The notes: generated from the sequence alone by a model not told the origin. DNA of 35,802 nucleotides from Candidatus Omnitrophota bacterium (GCA_030593065.1 JAUVHV010000002.1:168098-203899); one strand, 5' to 3'. Counted from the first letter of the stretch, positions 17,755 through 25,805 are shown. Translations and numbers: made by a program.

Positions 17755-18780
17755 CTATTCCAAACCCATTGTTTCAGGAAAACCACAGGCAATATTCATA
17801 TTCTGTACAGCCTGTCCGCTTGCCCCCTTTAGTAGATTATCTATAACACTGACTACGATAGCTTTCTTCTTATCAGAAGAAAGCGCGATACCAATACCGC
17901 AATAATTGGTATTAACTATATCATGCACCTGCGGAAGCAGGCCTTCGTCATATATCTTTACAAATGGCGCGTTCTGATAAAATGACTTGTAACACCTAAG
18001 CAGCGATGAAAGATCAGACTTTTTATTTAGGCTAACATACGCTGTCGTCAATATGCCTCTTCTGATAGGTACCAGATGCGGCGTAAAGAGTATATCTATC
18101 TTTTTCCCCGCTAAATTACTAAGCTCCTGTGTTATCTCCGGCGCGTGCTGATGAGTACCAACCTTATACGCCTTCAGGTTCTCCGCGACCTCTCCAAATA
18201 TAAGCCCAAGTACCGCTTTTCTGCCGGCACCTGTTGTTCCGCTCTTTGCGTCAAAAATAATAGTATCTTTAGCCGCTCTTTTCTTCGCAAGCAACGGGGC
18301 TACGGCAAGTATAGAGCCCGTTGGATAACATCCTGGATTTGCTATAAACCTCGTTCTTTTTATACTATCCTTATATAGTTCAGGAAGTCCGTAGACACTC
18401 TGAGCAAGATAATCCTTATATATATGCTTTTGTCCGTAATATCTTTCATATTCCTTTACATCTTTTAACCTGAAATCCGCGCTCAAATCAATAACCATCT
18501 TACCTTTATTGATAAATCTGGATGCGTATTCCATAGATATTCTATGGGGAAGCGCTAAAAATACAAGATCTATCTTCTTCTTCAGAATGTGATTAACTAC
18601 AAGCTCTTCGCATACAAGGTCTATCTTTCCTTTAAGCTCAGGAAATTCCTCTGATATTTTCGCAGGCTTATCAAGCTTTGCTGTCAGAACTCTGATATCC
18701 GCTTTTGGATGCCTTAATAATATCTTTATTATTTCATAACCTGTATAACCGGTTGCTCCGCAAATCGCTATATTTATCAT
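17755..18780 (-). CDS. argC: N-acetyl-gamma-glutamyl-phosphate reductase
   Basis: ArgC reduces acetylglutamyl phosphate to the semialdehyde with NADPH. The 341-residue protein opens with the Rossmann motif ICGATGYTG, followed by FLALPHRISMEYA, VIDLSADFRLKD, the catalytic cysteine in IANPGCYPTGSIL, SGTTGAGRK, and the HQHAPEI histidine block. I chose the ATG at 18780 because AGGGAG stands eight bases upstream and homology begins there; a longer frame reaching 18831 would run through the promoter. It is the first gene of the 17-gene biosynthetic operon. Confidence 0.96.
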   Translation of the reverse strand: MINIAICGATGYTGYEIIKILLRHPKADIRVLTAKLDKPAKISEEFPELKGKIDLVCEELVVNHILKKKIDLVFLALPHRISMEYASRFINKGKMVIDLSADFRLKDVKEYERYYGQKHIYKDYLAQSVYGLPELYKDSIKRTRFIANPGCYPTGSILAVAPLLAKKRAAKDTIIFDAKSGTTGAGRKAVLGLIFGEVAENLKAYKVGTHQHAPEITQELSNLAGKKIDILFTPHLVPIRRGILTTAYVSLNKKSDLSSLLRCYKSFYQNAPFVKIYDEGLLPQVHDIVNTNYCGIGIALSSDKKKAIVVSVIDNLLKGASGQAVQNMNIACGFPETMGLE

Positions 18781-18791
18781 GCATGACTCCC

Positions 18792-18810
18792 TATACTTAT
18801 TTATAGTATA
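18792..18810. promoter_or_regulatory. Possible operator: short inverted repeat at the argC transcription start
   Basis: TATACT and AGTATA face each other across seven bases, centred about 18 bases downstream of the argC -10 box and touching the ribosome-binding site of argC (18787-18792 on the minus strand). Position is suitable for a repressor site or a small RNA hairpin. It does not match known ARG-box patterns. The six-base arms are AT-rich, so chance is a serious alternative. Confidence 0.3.
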
Positions 18811-18819
18811 TAGGTTATA

Positions 18820-18849
18820 ATTATAAAACAAAAAAGCCTATCTTGTCAA
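18820..18849 (-). promoter_or_regulatory. Consensus sigma-70 promoter of the arg-lys-pan-nad operon
   Basis: On the minus strand a perfect TTGACA (18849-18844) is followed by an 18-bp spacer and a perfect TATAAT (18825-18820). Transcription should start near 18812, giving a leader of only about 30 bases before argC. That leaves no room for a riboswitch or attenuator, so control is expected at initiation. The -35 box lies inside the 3' arm of the preceding terminator hairpin. Confidence 0.85.
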
Positions 18850-18882
18850 TCGATAAAACAATCCACCAACAAAGTATAGGCC
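18826..18882 (-). terminator. Intrinsic terminator of rplM-rpsI overlapping the argC promoter
   Basis: On the minus strand GCCTATACTTTGT (from 18881) can pair with ACAAGATAGGC (to 18836): six perfect base pairs, a small bulge, then four or five more pairs. The stem is followed at once by TTTTTTGTTTT. The loop is about 23 bases, longer than usual. It begins about 50 bases past the rpsI stop. Its 3' arm and T-run form the -35 box and spacer of the argC promoter. Confidence 0.6.
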
Positions 18883-18931
18883 GCATTGCCCATTGACCCC
18901 TCAAGCCAGAGAAAGGGTCAAATTCAATAGA

Positions 18932-19327
18932 TTAACGTTTAGAGAACTGGAACCTCCTTCTGGCACCCCTCTGGCCATACTTCTTGCGCTCTTTCATGCG
19001 AGGATCTCTCATCATAAAACCTGCCTTCTTAAGCTTGGGCTTAAGGCTTTCATCAAACTCAACAAGCGCCCTTGAAATTCCATGACGGACAGCACCTGCC
19101 TGTGCGGATGTACCGCCGCCTCTGACTAATACGATTGTATCATATTTCCCAACAAGTTCACACACCTCAAACGGTTGTTGTATAATCATCTGCAGCGTCT
19201 CTCTTGGAAAATAGTCTTCTAAAGATCTTTTATTGACCGTAACAGCGCCTTTTCCCGGTTTTAAGATTACACGAGCTGCTGCCTCTTTGCGGCGTCCTGT
19301 TGCTTTATATATAGCCTCATCTACCAT
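18932..19327 (-). CDS. rpsI: Small ribosomal subunit protein uS9
   Basis: uS9 binds 16S rRNA in the small-subunit head, and its C-terminal tail reaches the P-site tRNA. The 131-residue protein shows [14 protein letters not shown] near the start, [31 protein letters not shown], and the basic tail ending RRRFQFSKR, which is diagnostic. Length is normal. It follows rplM after 15 bases in the common L13-S9 pair. Confidence 0.98.
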   Translation of the reverse strand: MVDEAIYKATGRRKEAAARVILKPGKGAVTVNKRSLEDYFPRETLQMIIQQPFEVCELVGKYDTIVLVRGGGTSAQAGAVRHGISRALVEFDESLKPKLKKAGFMMRDPRMKERKKYGQRGARRRFQFSKR

Positions 19328-19342
19328 CTAATTCCCCTTTGA

Positions 19343-19771
19343 TTATACTTTTAATTCGTGTGGCTGCTGTGCCTTGTGTGAATGCTCAACACCGGCATAT
19401 ACTTTCAATTTCTTTAGCATCCGCCTCCCTAAAGGCGTATCAGGTATCATTCGCTTGACTGCCTGGCGTATTACCTTATCAGGATAGCGTTTCATCATAT
19501 AATCCATCTTCTTTACATGGCGGCCGCCGGGATATCCCGAATATCTAACATACTCTTTATCCTGCATCTTTTTGCCAGTAACTCTTATTTTGCTTGCGTT
19601 TATAACAATAACTCCATCACCGCAATCTACGTGCGGAGTGTATTCGGGTTTATGTTTTCCGCGTAAAACAATAGCTATGCGCGTTGCAAGCCTTCCAAGA
19701 ATCCTGTCTTTGGCATCGACTGTAAACCACTTCTGGTTTATATCTTCTTTTTTTGCCATATATGTCTTCAT
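19343..19771 (-). CDS. rplM: Large ribosomal subunit protein uL13
   Basis: uL13 is an early-assembly 23S rRNA-binding protein. The 142-residue protein starts MKTYMAKKEDINQKW and has DAKDRILGRLATRIA, LRGKHKPEYTPHVDCGD, VINASKIRVTGKK, YSGYPGG and RMIPDTPLGRRMLKKLKVYAG, all typical. The first ATG at 19771 has AAGGAG ten bases upstream. In some bacteria L13 regulates its own operon through its leader, and a structured leader is present here. Confidence 0.98.
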   Translation of the reverse strand: MKTYMAKKEDINQKWFTVDAKDRILGRLATRIAIVLRGKHKPEYTPHVDCGDGVIVINASKIRVTGKKMQDKEYVRYSGYPGGRHVKKMDYMMKRYPDKVIRQAVKRMIPDTPLGRRMLKKLKVYAGVEHSHKAQQPHELKV

Positions 19772-19864
19772 AGTAATACTGCTCCTTAAACAAGAAAATT
19801 GCCTTCGGCAATAGCCTTGTGTGCAATTTTCAGTGGTACCTGATTTTGAAATTCTTAAACCAGA
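19772..19864 (-). promoter_or_regulatory. Structured 5' leader of the rplM-rpsI operon, attenuator-like
   Basis: The leader of about 90 bases holds three folding elements on the minus strand. First, CTGGTTT (19863-19857) can pair with AAATCAG (19846-19840). Second, GAAAATTGC (19831-19823) pairs with its perfect complement GCAATTTTC (19802-19794) and is followed by TTGTTT and then the AAGGAG ribosome-binding site. Third, a competing tight hairpin ATTGCC-GAA-GGCAAT (19812-19798) uses the same 3' strand. Mutually exclusive folds next to the ribosome-binding site are what an autoregulated ribosomal-protein leader would show. Whether it belongs to the known L13 leader family is untested. Confidence 0.5.
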
Positions 19865-19870
19865 ACGTGA

Positions 19871-19900
19871 ATTTTAGCACAAATACCCGCGGCTTGTCAA
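19871..19900 (-). promoter_or_regulatory. Promoter of rplM-rpsI
   Basis: On the minus strand TTGACA (19900-19895), an 18-bp spacer ending in TGC, and TAAAAT (19876-19871) form a strong promoter with an extended -10 (TGCTAAAAT). Expected start is near 19864. Confidence 0.8.
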
Positions 19901-19907
19901 GCGCTTT

Positions 19908-19939
19908 TTTAAAGATTGAAACAGCTTCCAAACTGTTTC
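19908..19939 (-). terminator. Weak terminator-like hairpin at the end of truA
   Basis: GAAACAG and CTGTTTC (arms 19933-19939 and 19918-19924) form a 7-bp stem with an 8-base loop, followed on the minus strand by CAATCTTT. The upstream arm includes the last base of the truA stop codon. The T-run is poor, so this may only partly end the leu-asd-truA transcript before the rplM promoter. Confidence 0.4.
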
Positions 19940-20694
19940 TAATACTTCACGCGGAGAAGACAGAGTCCTTTTGCAGGCGCTGTCGGTCCTGCCTGCGCCC
20001 TGTCTTTGGCGCGGAGTATCCTACGCATACTTCCGGGAGGAAGCTTTCCCCTTCCTATCTCAATGAGTGTACCAATAATATTCCGCACCATATTATACAG
20101 GAAACCATTGGCTTCGATATCAATATTTATAATTGTACCGTCCTCTCGCACAGAAAACCTCTTTATATTTCGTATAGAGTTGCGTTCTTTCTTATCCGCT
20201 GCCTGAAAAGATTTAAAATCTTTCCTGCCGATTAATACGCGCGCCTCACGAGCCATAAGTTTTACGTCAAGCTTATAAGGGACGTGGAGCTGGTACAACC
20301 TGTCAAATGCTGTAGAATACGCGCGATTGAGTATCTGGTAACGGTAGGTTTTTGAAAGGGCGTCAAATCGGGCATGAAAATTTAAATTTGCTTCCTCAAT
20401 ATCTACAATAACTATATCTTTTGGTAAAAGCGAGTTAAGCGCCCTTTGCATTACAGCCATGGGCATCTTAGATTTTGTCTTGAAATTCGCGATCTGTCCG
20501 ACAGCATGAACACCGCTATCTGTTCTGCCTGAACCGCTTACCTTAATCTCTTCCTGCAATATACCGCTTAAAACTCTCTCAATTACACCTTGTATGGTCT
20601 TTTCTGTTCTAATACTGTCAGGATTTCTCTGCTGAATCTGCCAGCCATTGTAATTGGTTCCATCGTATTCTATTTCAATTTTTATATTTCTCAT
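19939..20694 (-). CDS. truA: tRNA pseudouridine synthase A (positions 38-40)
   Basis: TruA converts U38-U40 of tRNA anticodon arms to pseudouridine. The 251-residue protein has the catalytic block GSGRTDSGVHAVGQ, with nucleophile Asp59, DGTNYNGWQIQ at 11-21, SKTYRYQI, the FNFxA-equivalent NFHARFDA, DFKSFQAAD and GFLYNMVRNIIGTLIEIGRG near the C-terminus. Length is normal. It is the last gene of the operon that starts at the acetyltransferase. truA is often an operon passenger of unrelated genes. Confidence 0.97.
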   Translation of the reverse strand: MRNIKIEIEYDGTNYNGWQIQQRNPDSIRTEKTIQGVIERVLSGILQEEIKVSGSGRTDSGVHAVGQIANFKTKSKMPMAVMQRALNSLLPKDIVIVDIEEANLNFHARFDALSKTYRYQILNRAYSTAFDRLYQLHVPYKLDVKLMAREARVLIGRKDFKSFQAADKKERNSIRNIKRFSVREDGTIINIDIEANGFLYNMVRNIIGTLIEIGRGKLPPGSMRRILRAKDRAQAGPTAPAKGLCLLRVKY

Positions 20695-20714
20695 AGGAAC
20701 CTGTTCTTTTTTTA

Positions 20715-21740
20715 TTATAACTTCTTAATAAGCAACTCAGCTATCTGAACGGCGTTCAACGCCGCGCCTTTTAAGAGATTGTCAGACACAATCCATAAAT
20801 TTAAACCATTTTTTATGCTCTCATCCTTCCTTATCCTGCCAACATATATATCATACTTGCCGGCTGCGTCTACAGGCATGGGGTATTTCAATTCCGAAAG
20901 ATTATCTATAACCTTAATTCCGGGGCTCTTTTCAAGGAGGCCTTTTGCCTTAGCCGGGGTAAGGAGTTTCCTGGTCTCAATATTAACAGCTTCTGAATGC
21001 GAAACAAATACAGGCACCCTTACACATGTCGCGGTTATTCCTATAGATTTATCGTGAAAGATCTTTCTGGTTTCGTTGACCATCTTCATCTCTTCCTTAG
21101 TATAGCCATTACCAAGAAAAACATCTATATGAGGTATAAGGTTATACGCTATCTGATATGGAAATTTTTCCGGCTTATACTTCTTAGGGATCCTGCCGCC
21201 GCGCTTTGGCCCGATAAGCGCTATCTCTTTCTCCAGCTGTAAAAGCGCGGGGTTTCCCGCGCCGGATACCGCCTGGTAAGTAGATACGACAATCCTCTTT
21301 ATCTTTGCGTAATCATGTAATGGTTTTAGAGCCACAACCATCTGTATGGTAGAGCAATTCGGATTCGCGATTATACCATTATTCTTAAATATATCCTTAG
21401 GGTTCACTTCAGGCACAACCAAAGGAACTTTATCGTCCATCCTATACGCGGAAGTATTGTCTATGCATATCGCTCCTGCCTTGACAGCTGCCGGCAGAAA
21501 TCGCTTGCTTAGAGACGCTCCCGCGCTTGAGAGGACTATATCAATCCCACAAAAAGCATCCTCTGTAAGAAGCTCTACCTTTATCTTTCTACCTTTAAAG
21601 TCTATCTTTTTACCGACCGATCTTTTTGATGCAAGAGGGCGTATTTTACTTACAGGAAATTTTCTCTTTGCCAGAGTATCGAGCATCTGCGAACCAACAA
21701 CACCCGTAGCGCCAACTACCGCGATATTATATCTCTTCAT
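20715..21740 (-). CDS. asd: Aspartate-semialdehyde dehydrogenase
   Basis: Asd reduces aspartyl phosphate to aspartate semialdehyde, the branch point to lysine, threonine and methionine. The 341-residue protein has GATGVVGSQML at 10-20, LSSAGASLSK at 70-79, the catalytic cysteine in IANPNCSTIQM (Cys129), STYQAVSGAGNPALLQL, and CVRVPVFVSHSEAVNIET with the catalytic histidine. This matches the Gram-positive/archaeal-like bacterial class. It is grouped with leucine genes rather than the dap genes. lysC is not in the window. It follows leuB after nine bases. Confidence 0.97.
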   Translation of the reverse strand: MKRYNIAVVGATGVVGSQMLDTLAKRKFPVSKIRPLASKRSVGKKIDFKGRKIKVELLTEDAFCGIDIVLSSAGASLSKRFLPAAVKAGAICIDNTSAYRMDDKVPLVVPEVNPKDIFKNNGIIANPNCSTIQMVVALKPLHDYAKIKRIVVSTYQAVSGAGNPALLQLEKEIALIGPKRGGRIPKKYKPEKFPYQIAYNLIPHIDVFLGNGYTKEEMKMVNETRKIFHDKSIGITATCVRVPVFVSHSEAVNIETRKLLTPAKAKGLLEKSPGIKVIDNLSELKYPMPVDAAGKYDIYVGRIRKDESIKNGLNLWIVSDNLLKGAALNAVQIAELLIKKL

Positions 21741-21749
21741 ATTAACACC

Positions 21750-22799
21750 TTATAAATTTTCGACAACCAGATCCCCTACTTCAGCAGTGGAATAACCCAT
21801 CTTTCCCGCTGAAAGGGATTTCATCTTGTTTGCTGTCACATAGATTATAGCCTCTTCAACAGCCTTTGCCGCTTCTGCCTCACCTATCTCCGCAAGCAGC
21901 ATCTGCATGGCTCCTATTGCCGCTAATGGATTTATAACGTTCTTCCCTGTATATTTTGGCGCGGAACCACCTATTGGTTCAAACATGGATACACCATCAG
22001 GATTTATATTACCGCCGGCGGCAATGCCCATTCCGCCCTGTATCATAGCTCCCAGATCCGTTATTATATCCCCGAACATATTATCCGTTACAATAACATC
22101 AAACCACTCGGGATTTTTAATAAACCACATACATGTCGCGTCAACATGAGCGTATTCTGTCTTTATATCAGGGTACTCTTTCGCAACCTCATAAAATGTC
22201 CTTTCCCAGAGATCCCACGCGTATGTTAATACATTGGTCTTTCCGCATAGAGTAAGGGTCTTTCTTTTATTACGTCTCTTTGTAAATTCGAACGCGTACC
22301 TTATACAGCGCTCAACACCTTTACGCGTATTATAAGAGACCTGTATAGCAACCTCGTCTTTTGTATCTTTGTTTTGAAACTCTCCCATACCCTTATAAAG
22401 GCCTTCTGTATTTTCACGAACAACAACAAAATCTATATCATCAGGCCCCTTACCTTTAATGGGTGTTTCAACCCCTGGATAAAGTTTTACAGGACGAAGG
22501 TTAATATATTGCTCAAGATCGAATCTTGTCTTTAATAATATGCCTTTTTCTAAAATGCCGGGCTTGACATCAGGGTGTCCTATAGCGCCTAAAAATATCG
22601 CGGCGAATTTTTTAAGCTCTTCAAGCCCGCCATCCGGTATAGTCTCGCCTGTCTTTATATATCTCTCGCCGCCCCAATCGAAATTCTTTGTCTCGTATCG
22701 AAAATTAAACTTTTTCGAGGCAGCTTCTAAAACCTTTAAACCCTCGCTTACAACCTCCGGGCCTGTTCCATCACCGGGTATTACCGCTATTTTATACAT
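21750..22799 (-). CDS. leuB: 3-isopropylmalate dehydrogenase-type decarboxylating dehydrogenase
   Basis: The enzyme oxidatively decarboxylates 3-isopropylmalate to the leucine keto acid. The 349-residue protein has IPGDGTGPEVV near the N-terminus, GAIGHPDVKPG, YINLRPVKLYPGVETP, VVVRENTEGLYKGMG, the DNMFGDIITDLGAM metal-binding aspartates, and PIGGSAPKYTGKNVINPLAAIGA. I placed the start at ATG 22799 because AGGAG stands eight bases upstream and the family begins MYKIAVIPGDG; an ATG 33 bases upstream adds 11 unrelated residues. The DLEQYINLRPV loop belongs to a subgroup different from the Escherichia LeuB (LRPELGLFANLRP), so homoisocitrate, tartrate or malate activity cannot be excluded. The adjacent leuC and leuD make leucine synthesis most likely. 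Confidence 0.88.
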   Translation of the reverse strand: MYKIAVIPGDGTGPEVVSEGLKVLEAASKKFNFRYETKNFDWGGERYIKTGETIPDGGLEELKKFAAIFLGAIGHPDVKPGILEKGILLKTRFDLEQYINLRPVKLYPGVETPIKGKGPDDIDFVVVRENTEGLYKGMGEFQNKDTKDEVAIQVSYNTRKGVERCIRYAFEFTKRRNKRKTLTLCGKTNVLTYAWDLWERTFYEVAKEYPDIKTEYAHVDATCMWFIKNPEWFDVIVTDNMFGDIITDLGAMIQGGMGIAAGGNINPDGVSMFEPIGGSAPKYTGKNVINPLAAIGAMQMLLAEIGEAEAAKAVEEAIIYVTANKMKSLSAGKMGYSTAEVGDLVVENL

Positions 22800-22834
22800 G
22801 TTAACATCTCCTATGGGGTCAAGTCTTAACATTG

Positions 22835-23323
22835 TTACTTAACTTTTTTTATGTACTTCATAAGCCCGCCCGCCTTGACAATTTCCTGCATAAATTGCGG
22901 AAAGGCCTGCGTACTGTATTCATTCCCTCTTGTATTATCATGGATCTTCCCTTTAGAAAGATCGACCTCTATCGTATCCTGGTTTTTTATATGTTTTGAT
23001 ACTTCCTTATGTTCCAATATCGGAAGGCCTATATTTATCGCGTTACGATAAAATATCCTCGCGAAACTTTCCGCGATAACACACGATATGCCGCAGGCCT
23101 TGATAGATATAGGCGCGTGTTCCCTGGAAGAACCACAACCAAAGTTTCTGCCTGCTACAATAATATCTCCCTTTTTTACCTTTTTCGCGAATTTAGGGTC
23201 CGCGTCCTCCATACAATGGCTGCCTAGTATATCAGGGTCAATTGTATTCAGGTAACGCGCTGGTATAATCTCATCTGTATTTATATTGTCACCGAATTTA
23301 AAGACTCTTCCTTTTAATCTCAT
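22835..23323 (-). CDS. leuD: 3-isopropylmalate dehydratase small subunit
   Basis: LeuD is the swivelling-domain partner of LeuC. The 162-residue protein is the short type: it has [21 protein letters not shown] at its start, [14 protein letters not shown] in the middle, [21 protein letters not shown], and a short C-terminal extension. Small subunits of this length also occur in homoaconitase-type enzymes, but lysine here is made by the diaminopimelate route, so an isopropylmalate substrate is expected. It overlaps leuC by four bases, consistent with a heterodimer made in equal amounts. Confidence 0.94.
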   Translation of the reverse strand: MRLKGRVFKFGDNINTDEIIPARYLNTIDPDILGSHCMEDADPKFAKKVKKGDIIVAGRNFGCGSSREHAPISIKACGISCVIAESFARIFYRNAINIGLPILEHKEVSKHIKNQDTIEVDLSKGKIHDNTRGNEYSTQAFPQFMQEIVKAGGLMKYIKKVK

Positions 23324-24606
23324 GCTGCCACCTCATCAGGATGCGCGATTCTTCCTTTTATAGCGCTTGCTGCCGCTACTGCCGGGTTTGAAAGGTAGAC
23401 AAAGGATTTAGGATGCCCCATCCTGCCGACAAAATTTCTATTTGTTGTCGCTATAGCAACCTCACCCTCCGCGAGTATCCCCGCATGGCCGCCTAAGCAT
23501 GGGCCGCATGTAGGTGTCTCGACAGCCGCGCCTGCTTTTATGAATATCTCCAACAGCCCTTCTCTTAAAGCCTGAAGATATATTTTCTGTGTAGCAGGTA
23601 TCACTATCAGGCGCACGCGCGAATTGACCTGCCTGTTTTTCAATATCCTGGCTGCTATTCGAAAATCGGATATCCTGCCATTTGTACAGGAACCTATTAC
23701 AGACTGGTCTATAGAGACCTTCTTAATCATACTTACACCCTTTACATTACTCGGTAGATGCGGGCACGCGACCTGAGGCTCTATTCCCGAAATATCCCAT
23801 TCATGTATATCAGCGTATTCCGCGGCCCTGTCCGAACAGAGGCGTTTAAAACGTTTTACGTATTGCGCGTAGCGTTTACCTGTTGTCACTTTTATATAAT
23901 CACGTGTTATCTTATCAGGAGCTATTATGCCGTTTTTAGCGCCTGCTTCAATAGCCATATTACACATAGCAAGCCTGTCATCCATTGGAAGCTTTTTTAT
24001 AACAGGGCCCGTGAACTCCATTGCCTTGTAGTGCGCTCCGTCAACACCGATACGGCCAATTGTAAGAAGCACTAAATCTTTACCACCTGTCCATTTTGAA
24101 AGCTTGCCTTTATATATAAATTTTATGGATTCAGGAACATTAAACCAGCAAAGCCCTGTTGCCATAACAGCCGCTAAATCTGTTGAGCCAACACCGGTTG
24201 AAAACGCGCTTAAAGCGCCATACGTGCAGGTATGAGAATCAGCCCCTATTATAAGGTCTCCCGGCCCAACCAGGCCTTTTTCAGGCAGGAGCGCGTGTTC
24301 AACTCCGACACGGCCCTGTTCAAAATAATGCTTTATCTTATGTTTTTTAGAAAACTCCTGCAATATCTTGCAATGCTTCGCGCTAAGGGCATCTTTATTC
24401 GGTGTAAAATGATCAGGTATGAGCGCGACTCTATTTTTATTCCAGACCTTCTTTATGCCTGCTTTCTTAAACTCATGGATCGATAAAGGCGCTGTAATAT
24501 CATTGCCAAGACAGAAGTCCACTCTCGCGTTTATAAACTCGCCTGGGGCAACTTCTCTTTTACCGCAATGGCTTGCTAAAATTTTCTGTGTTATAGTCTG
24601 TCTCAT
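23320..24606 (-). CDS. leuC: 3-isopropylmalate dehydratase large subunit
   Basis: LeuC carries the [4Fe-4S] cluster that isomerises isopropylmalate. The 428-residue protein has [31 protein letters not shown], the first cluster cysteine in [14 protein letters not shown], and the cysteine pair in [13 protein letters not shown], followed by [13 protein letters not shown]. At 428 residues it belongs to the shorter, archaeal-like subgroup also common in anaerobic bacteria. Its start shares one base with the stop of the acetyltransferase upstream. leuA is missing from the window. Confidence 0.95.
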   Translation of the reverse strand: MRQTITQKILASHCGKREVAPGEFINARVDFCLGNDITAPLSIHEFKKAGIKKVWNKNRVALIPDHFTPNKDALSAKHCKILQEFSKKHKIKHYFEQGRVGVEHALLPEKGLVGPGDLIIGADSHTCTYGALSAFSTGVGSTDLAAVMATGLCWFNVPESIKFIYKGKLSKWTGGKDLVLLTIGRIGVDGAHYKAMEFTGPVIKKLPMDDRLAMCNMAIEAGAKNGIIAPDKITRDYIKVTTGKRYAQYVKRFKRLCSDRAAEYADIHEWDISGIEPQVACPHLPSNVKGVSMIKKVSIDQSVIGSCTNGRISDFRIAARILKNRQVNSRVRLIVIPATQKIYLQALREGLLEIFIKAGAAVETPTCGPCLGGHAGILAEGEVAIATTNRNFVGRMGHPKSFVYLSNPAVAAASAIKGRIAHPDEVAA

Positions 24607-25073
24607 TATTTGCCTCGCAACGCGAGCATCATAGCCTGCTCATCGCAATCCGGGAATTTAGCGCACTGCAAACACTCTGTCCATATCTTATGAGGAAGCA
24701 GTTTTCTGTCTATCTTTTTAAAACCAAACACCTTAAAAAATTCAGGTACATAGGTAAGGCAAAATACCTTTTTTATCTTCAGGCGTTTTGCTTCTTTCAG
24801 GGCTTCTCTGGCCAATCGTTTCCCGATTCCTTTTCCTTGCATATCTTCAGAAACAGCCAGGGCCTTTACCTCAGCCAAGTCTTTCCAGCAGATATGGAGC
24901 GCGCAAGTGCCTATCAGGGTTTTTCCTTTTTCAGCAATAAAATAATCCCTGATATTTTCATAAAGGTCTATTAAAGAACGGGGTAGCATAAGATCTTTCT
25001 TCGCGAAATCCGCTATCAAAGCCCGCATTTTCGGCACATCTTTAATATCCGCTTTTCGTATAATAGTCTTCAT
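24606..25073 (-). CDS. Short GNAT acetyltransferase, probable N-acetylglutamate synthase
   Basis: The 155-residue single-domain GNAT protein carries the acetyl-CoA loop [10 protein letters not shown] near residues 79-88 and the [13 protein letters not shown] strand before it. Its C-terminal half has [15 protein letters not shown] and [23 protein letters not shown], with three cysteines in CxxC....C order. I recall this combination from the short form of N-acetylglutamate synthase (ArgA-like, no kinase domain) found in many bacteria that have ArgJ. It would supply the first acetyl group for the arginine cycle. It is the first gene of the leu-asd-truA operon, not of the arg operon, and a 17-bp palindrome lies nine bases upstream of its start. 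If it is not an N-acetylglutamate synthase, it is another small-molecule N-acetyltransferase. Confidence 0.8.
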   Translation of the reverse strand: MKTIIRKADIKDVPKMRALIADFAKKDLMLPRSLIDLYENIRDYFIAEKGKTLIGTCALHICWKDLAEVKALAVSEDMQGKGIGKRLAREALKEAKRLKIKKVFCLTYVPEFFKVFGFKKIDRKLLPHKIWTECLQCAKFPDCDEQAMMLALRGK

Positions 25074-25082
25074 TAAAACCCT

Positions 25083-25099
25083 TCAAGAACCGTTCTTGA
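25083..25099. promoter_or_regulatory. 17-bp palindrome, copy 1 (before the acetyltransferase)
   Basis: TCAAGAACCGTTCTTGA is a perfect palindrome of two 8-base arms around one base. It lies nine bases upstream of the acetyltransferase ATG and about 8-24 bases downstream of the predicted transcription start. Two near-identical copies stand before oppB and oppA. It could be a DNA operator or, as RNA, a hairpin with a 7-bp stem and 3-base loop next to the ribosome-binding site. Confidence 0.75.
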
Positions 25100-25112
25100 T
25101 AATAATGAGGGT

Positions 25113-25141
25113 ATTATATAATAAATAGCGGAATTGTGCAA
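25113..25141 (-). promoter_or_regulatory. Promoter of the acetyltransferase-leuCDB-asd-truA operon
   Basis: On the minus strand TTGCAC (25141-25136), a 17-bp spacer and TATAAT (25118-25113) form a strong match. Predicted start is near 25106, upstream of palindrome copy 1. The TTGCAC -35 variant is shared with the promoters before the lysine-tailed protein and galT. Confidence 0.8.
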
Positions 25142-25160
25142 ACAAAAATTGTATTGAGAT

Positions 25161-25805
25161 TTAAAGCTTGATAACCCTGTCTGAGATAGCTTTTATTACA
25201 AAGGGGTCGTGCGATATGAAAAGGAGCGCGAGGTTCTCTTCTCTTCTTAGCCTGGCGAGCAGTTTCAGGATATGCGCCTGAACAGGCAGGTCCAGGCTCG
25301 ATACAGGCTCATCACAGATTAGAAGCTTTGGCTGGGTCGCTAAAGCCCTCGCGATATTTACACGCTGGCGCTCACCGCCTGAAAGCTGGTGAGGAAACCT
25401 GTCCAGCATATTATAGTCCAGGCCGACTTTTTTAACAAGAGCCCTGACTTGTCGCATATAGGACTTCCTTAAAAAAGCCTTATGGATTATCAGAGGCTCA
25501 AGGAGAGTATCTCTTATGATTATTTTTGGGTCTAAACTCGCTAAGGGATCCTGAAAAACTATCTGGACCTTTTCCCTGAATTTCCTGAGATCACGTCTTT
25601 TCAGTCTACGCGTATCTTCACCTCTGTAGAGGACTTTTCCCCCTGTAGGGTCGATGAGGCGGCAGATTATCTTCGCAAGTGTCGTCTTTCCGCAACCGGA
25701 TCTTCCTATAATGCCGACACTTTCACCGTATTCGATCTTAAAGCTTATATTATCAAGAACCTTTATCCCGTCAAAATCTTTTGTGATATTAACTGCCTCT
25801 ATCAT
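25161..25805 (-). CDS. Short ABC transporter ATPase, OppF/DppF-like
   Basis: This is an ATP-binding subunit of a peptide/nickel-family importer. Its 214 residues contain Walker [10 protein letters not shown] near 34-42, the Q-loop [10 protein letters not shown], the signature [17 protein letters not shown], Walker [13 protein letters not shown], and the H-loop in FISHDP. It stops 12 residues after the H-loop (DRVIKL), so the usual C-terminal 100 or so residues, including the oligopeptide-type extension, are missing. Known short single-domain ATPases are still active, so this may be functional, but a 3' truncation is possible; I saw no obvious continuation in another frame. The start overlaps a TGA in the frame of a duplicated oppD end (see findings). 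Confidence 0.88.
   Translation of the reverse strand: MIEAVNITKDFDGIKVLDNISFKIEYGESVGIIGRSGCGKTTLAKIICRLIDPTGGKVLYRGEDTRRLKRRDLRKFREKVQIVFQDPLASLDPKIIIRDTLLEPLIIHKAFLRKSYMRQVRALVKKVGLDYNMLDRFPHQLSGGERQRVNIARALATQPKLLICDEPVSSLDLPVQAHILKLLARLRREENLALLFISHDPFVIKAISDRVIKL

Noticed and set aside
18781-18820. Lysine riboswitch, T-box or arginine attenuator before argC
   Set aside because: The leader from the predicted start to the ATG is only about 30 bases, too short for such elements.
18893-18921. TTGACCC/GGGTCAA inverted repeat after rpsI as a terminator
   Set aside because: The stem is 7 bp with a 15-base loop and no T-run on either side; the better terminator is at 18826-18882.
25083-25099. 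Palindrome as a LexA/SOS box
   Set aside because: The Gram-positive-type SOS box has four bases between GAAC and GTTC; here there is one, and the downstream genes are not repair genes.
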